Positions 15,420 through 15,744 of a DNA stretch of 15,744 nucleotides are shown here, piece after piece (position 1 is the first letter of the stretch; each line of letters starts with the position of its first letter). Origin of the DNA: an uncultured Blautia sp. (GTDB lineage: Bacteria > Bacillota > Clostridia > Lachnospirales > Lachnospiraceae); contig CAMOXX010000037.1 in the NCBI GenBank assembly GCA_946629475.1, positions 1 to 15,744 on the forward strand, given 5' to 3'. The notes under the pieces are model-generated. The model worked only from the letters and a program-made list of their open reading frames with translations. It was not told where the DNA came from and made no database searches. The position numbers and the translations under genes are program-made.

Positions 15420-15744
15420 ATGGCAAAAGCTAAGTTTGAGAGAACAAAACCGCATTGTAACATTGGTACCATCGGCCACGTAGACCATGGTAAAACTACA
15501 CTGACAGCAGCTATTACAAAGGTTCTGGCTGAGAGAGTTGCCGGAAACGTTGTAACAGATTTCGATAAGATTGACAAGGCTCCGGAAGAGAGAGAGCGTG
15601 GTATCACAATCTCCACCGCACACGTAGAGTATGAGACCGAGAAGAGACACTATGCACACGTTGACTGCCCAGGCCACGCTGACTATGTAAAGAACATGAT
15701 CACTGGTGCTGCTCAGATGGACGGCGCTATCCTCGTTGTTGCTG
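15420..15744 (+). CDS. tuf: Translation elongation factor Tu, 3'-truncated by window edge
   Basis: The first 108 residues of about 397 are visible. EF-Tu is the GTPase that delivers aminoacyl-tRNA to the ribosome. P-loop GHVDHGKT is at 19-26, switch I RGITIST at 60-66 and DCPGH at 82-86 (His86 catalytic). AAGGAGGA (15403-15410) lies 9 bases before the ATG. The frame remains open at the window end. It has its own promoter in the 229-base gap behind fusA but may also receive read-through from the str operon. Confidence 0.98.
   Translation, partial: MAKAKFERTKPHCNIGTIGHVDHGKTTLTAAITKVLAERVAGNVVTDFDKIDKAPEERERGITISTAHVEYETEKRHYAHVDCPGHADYVKNMITGAAQMDGAILVVA

Overview
The window is a chromosomal segment from a Gram-positive Clostridia-type bacterium, most likely a Lachnospiraceae member (inferred from protein sequences, not from a database search). 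Supporting signs are the order rpoB-rpoC ... rpsL-rpsG-fusA-tuf, strong AAGGAGG-type ribosome binding sites, the Firmicutes-type extra segment in S12, RpoC without the large proteobacterial trigger-loop insertion, and long acidic tails on RpoB and RpoC. By eye the DNA is about half G+C.

Layout. Positions 1-6513 hold the end of rpoB (N-terminus outside the window) and complete rpoC. A hairpin plus T-run at 6568-6615 ends that transcript. Positions 6695-10480 hold a tight three-gene unit with its own weak promoter: a membrane-anchored Ser/Thr protein kinase, a PP2C-type protein phosphatase and a 401-residue helical protein that I do not recognise. A bidirectional terminator (10484-10521) closes it and also serves the convergent gene 10565-11710 on the minus strand, a membrane-anchored penicillin-recognising serine hydrolase. 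Positions 11711-11958 are a divergent control region: the hydrolase promoter and a perfect-consensus promoter for rpsL lie head to head with only 15 bp between their -35 boxes. Positions 11959-15744 are the str operon: rpsL, rpsG, fusA and the start of tuf, which also has its own good promoter.

How it works together. RpoB and RpoC are the catalytic core of RNA polymerase. S12, S7, EF-G and EF-Tu are ribosome and elongation components. The kinase and phosphatase form a likely reversible protein-phosphorylation switch. The kinase has an extracellular domain without PASTA repeats, and the third protein is a candidate partner or target. This signalling cassette and the wall-type hydrolase sit as an accessory insert between two conserved housekeeping operons. 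The cassette is the best candidate here for an undescribed system.

There is no stretch over 300 bases without a gene. The longest gaps (11711-11958, 15191-15419, 12379-12577, 6514-6694) hold promoters, terminators and inverted repeats, described individually. I saw no RNA genes, insertion sequences, CRISPR arrays or attachment sites.
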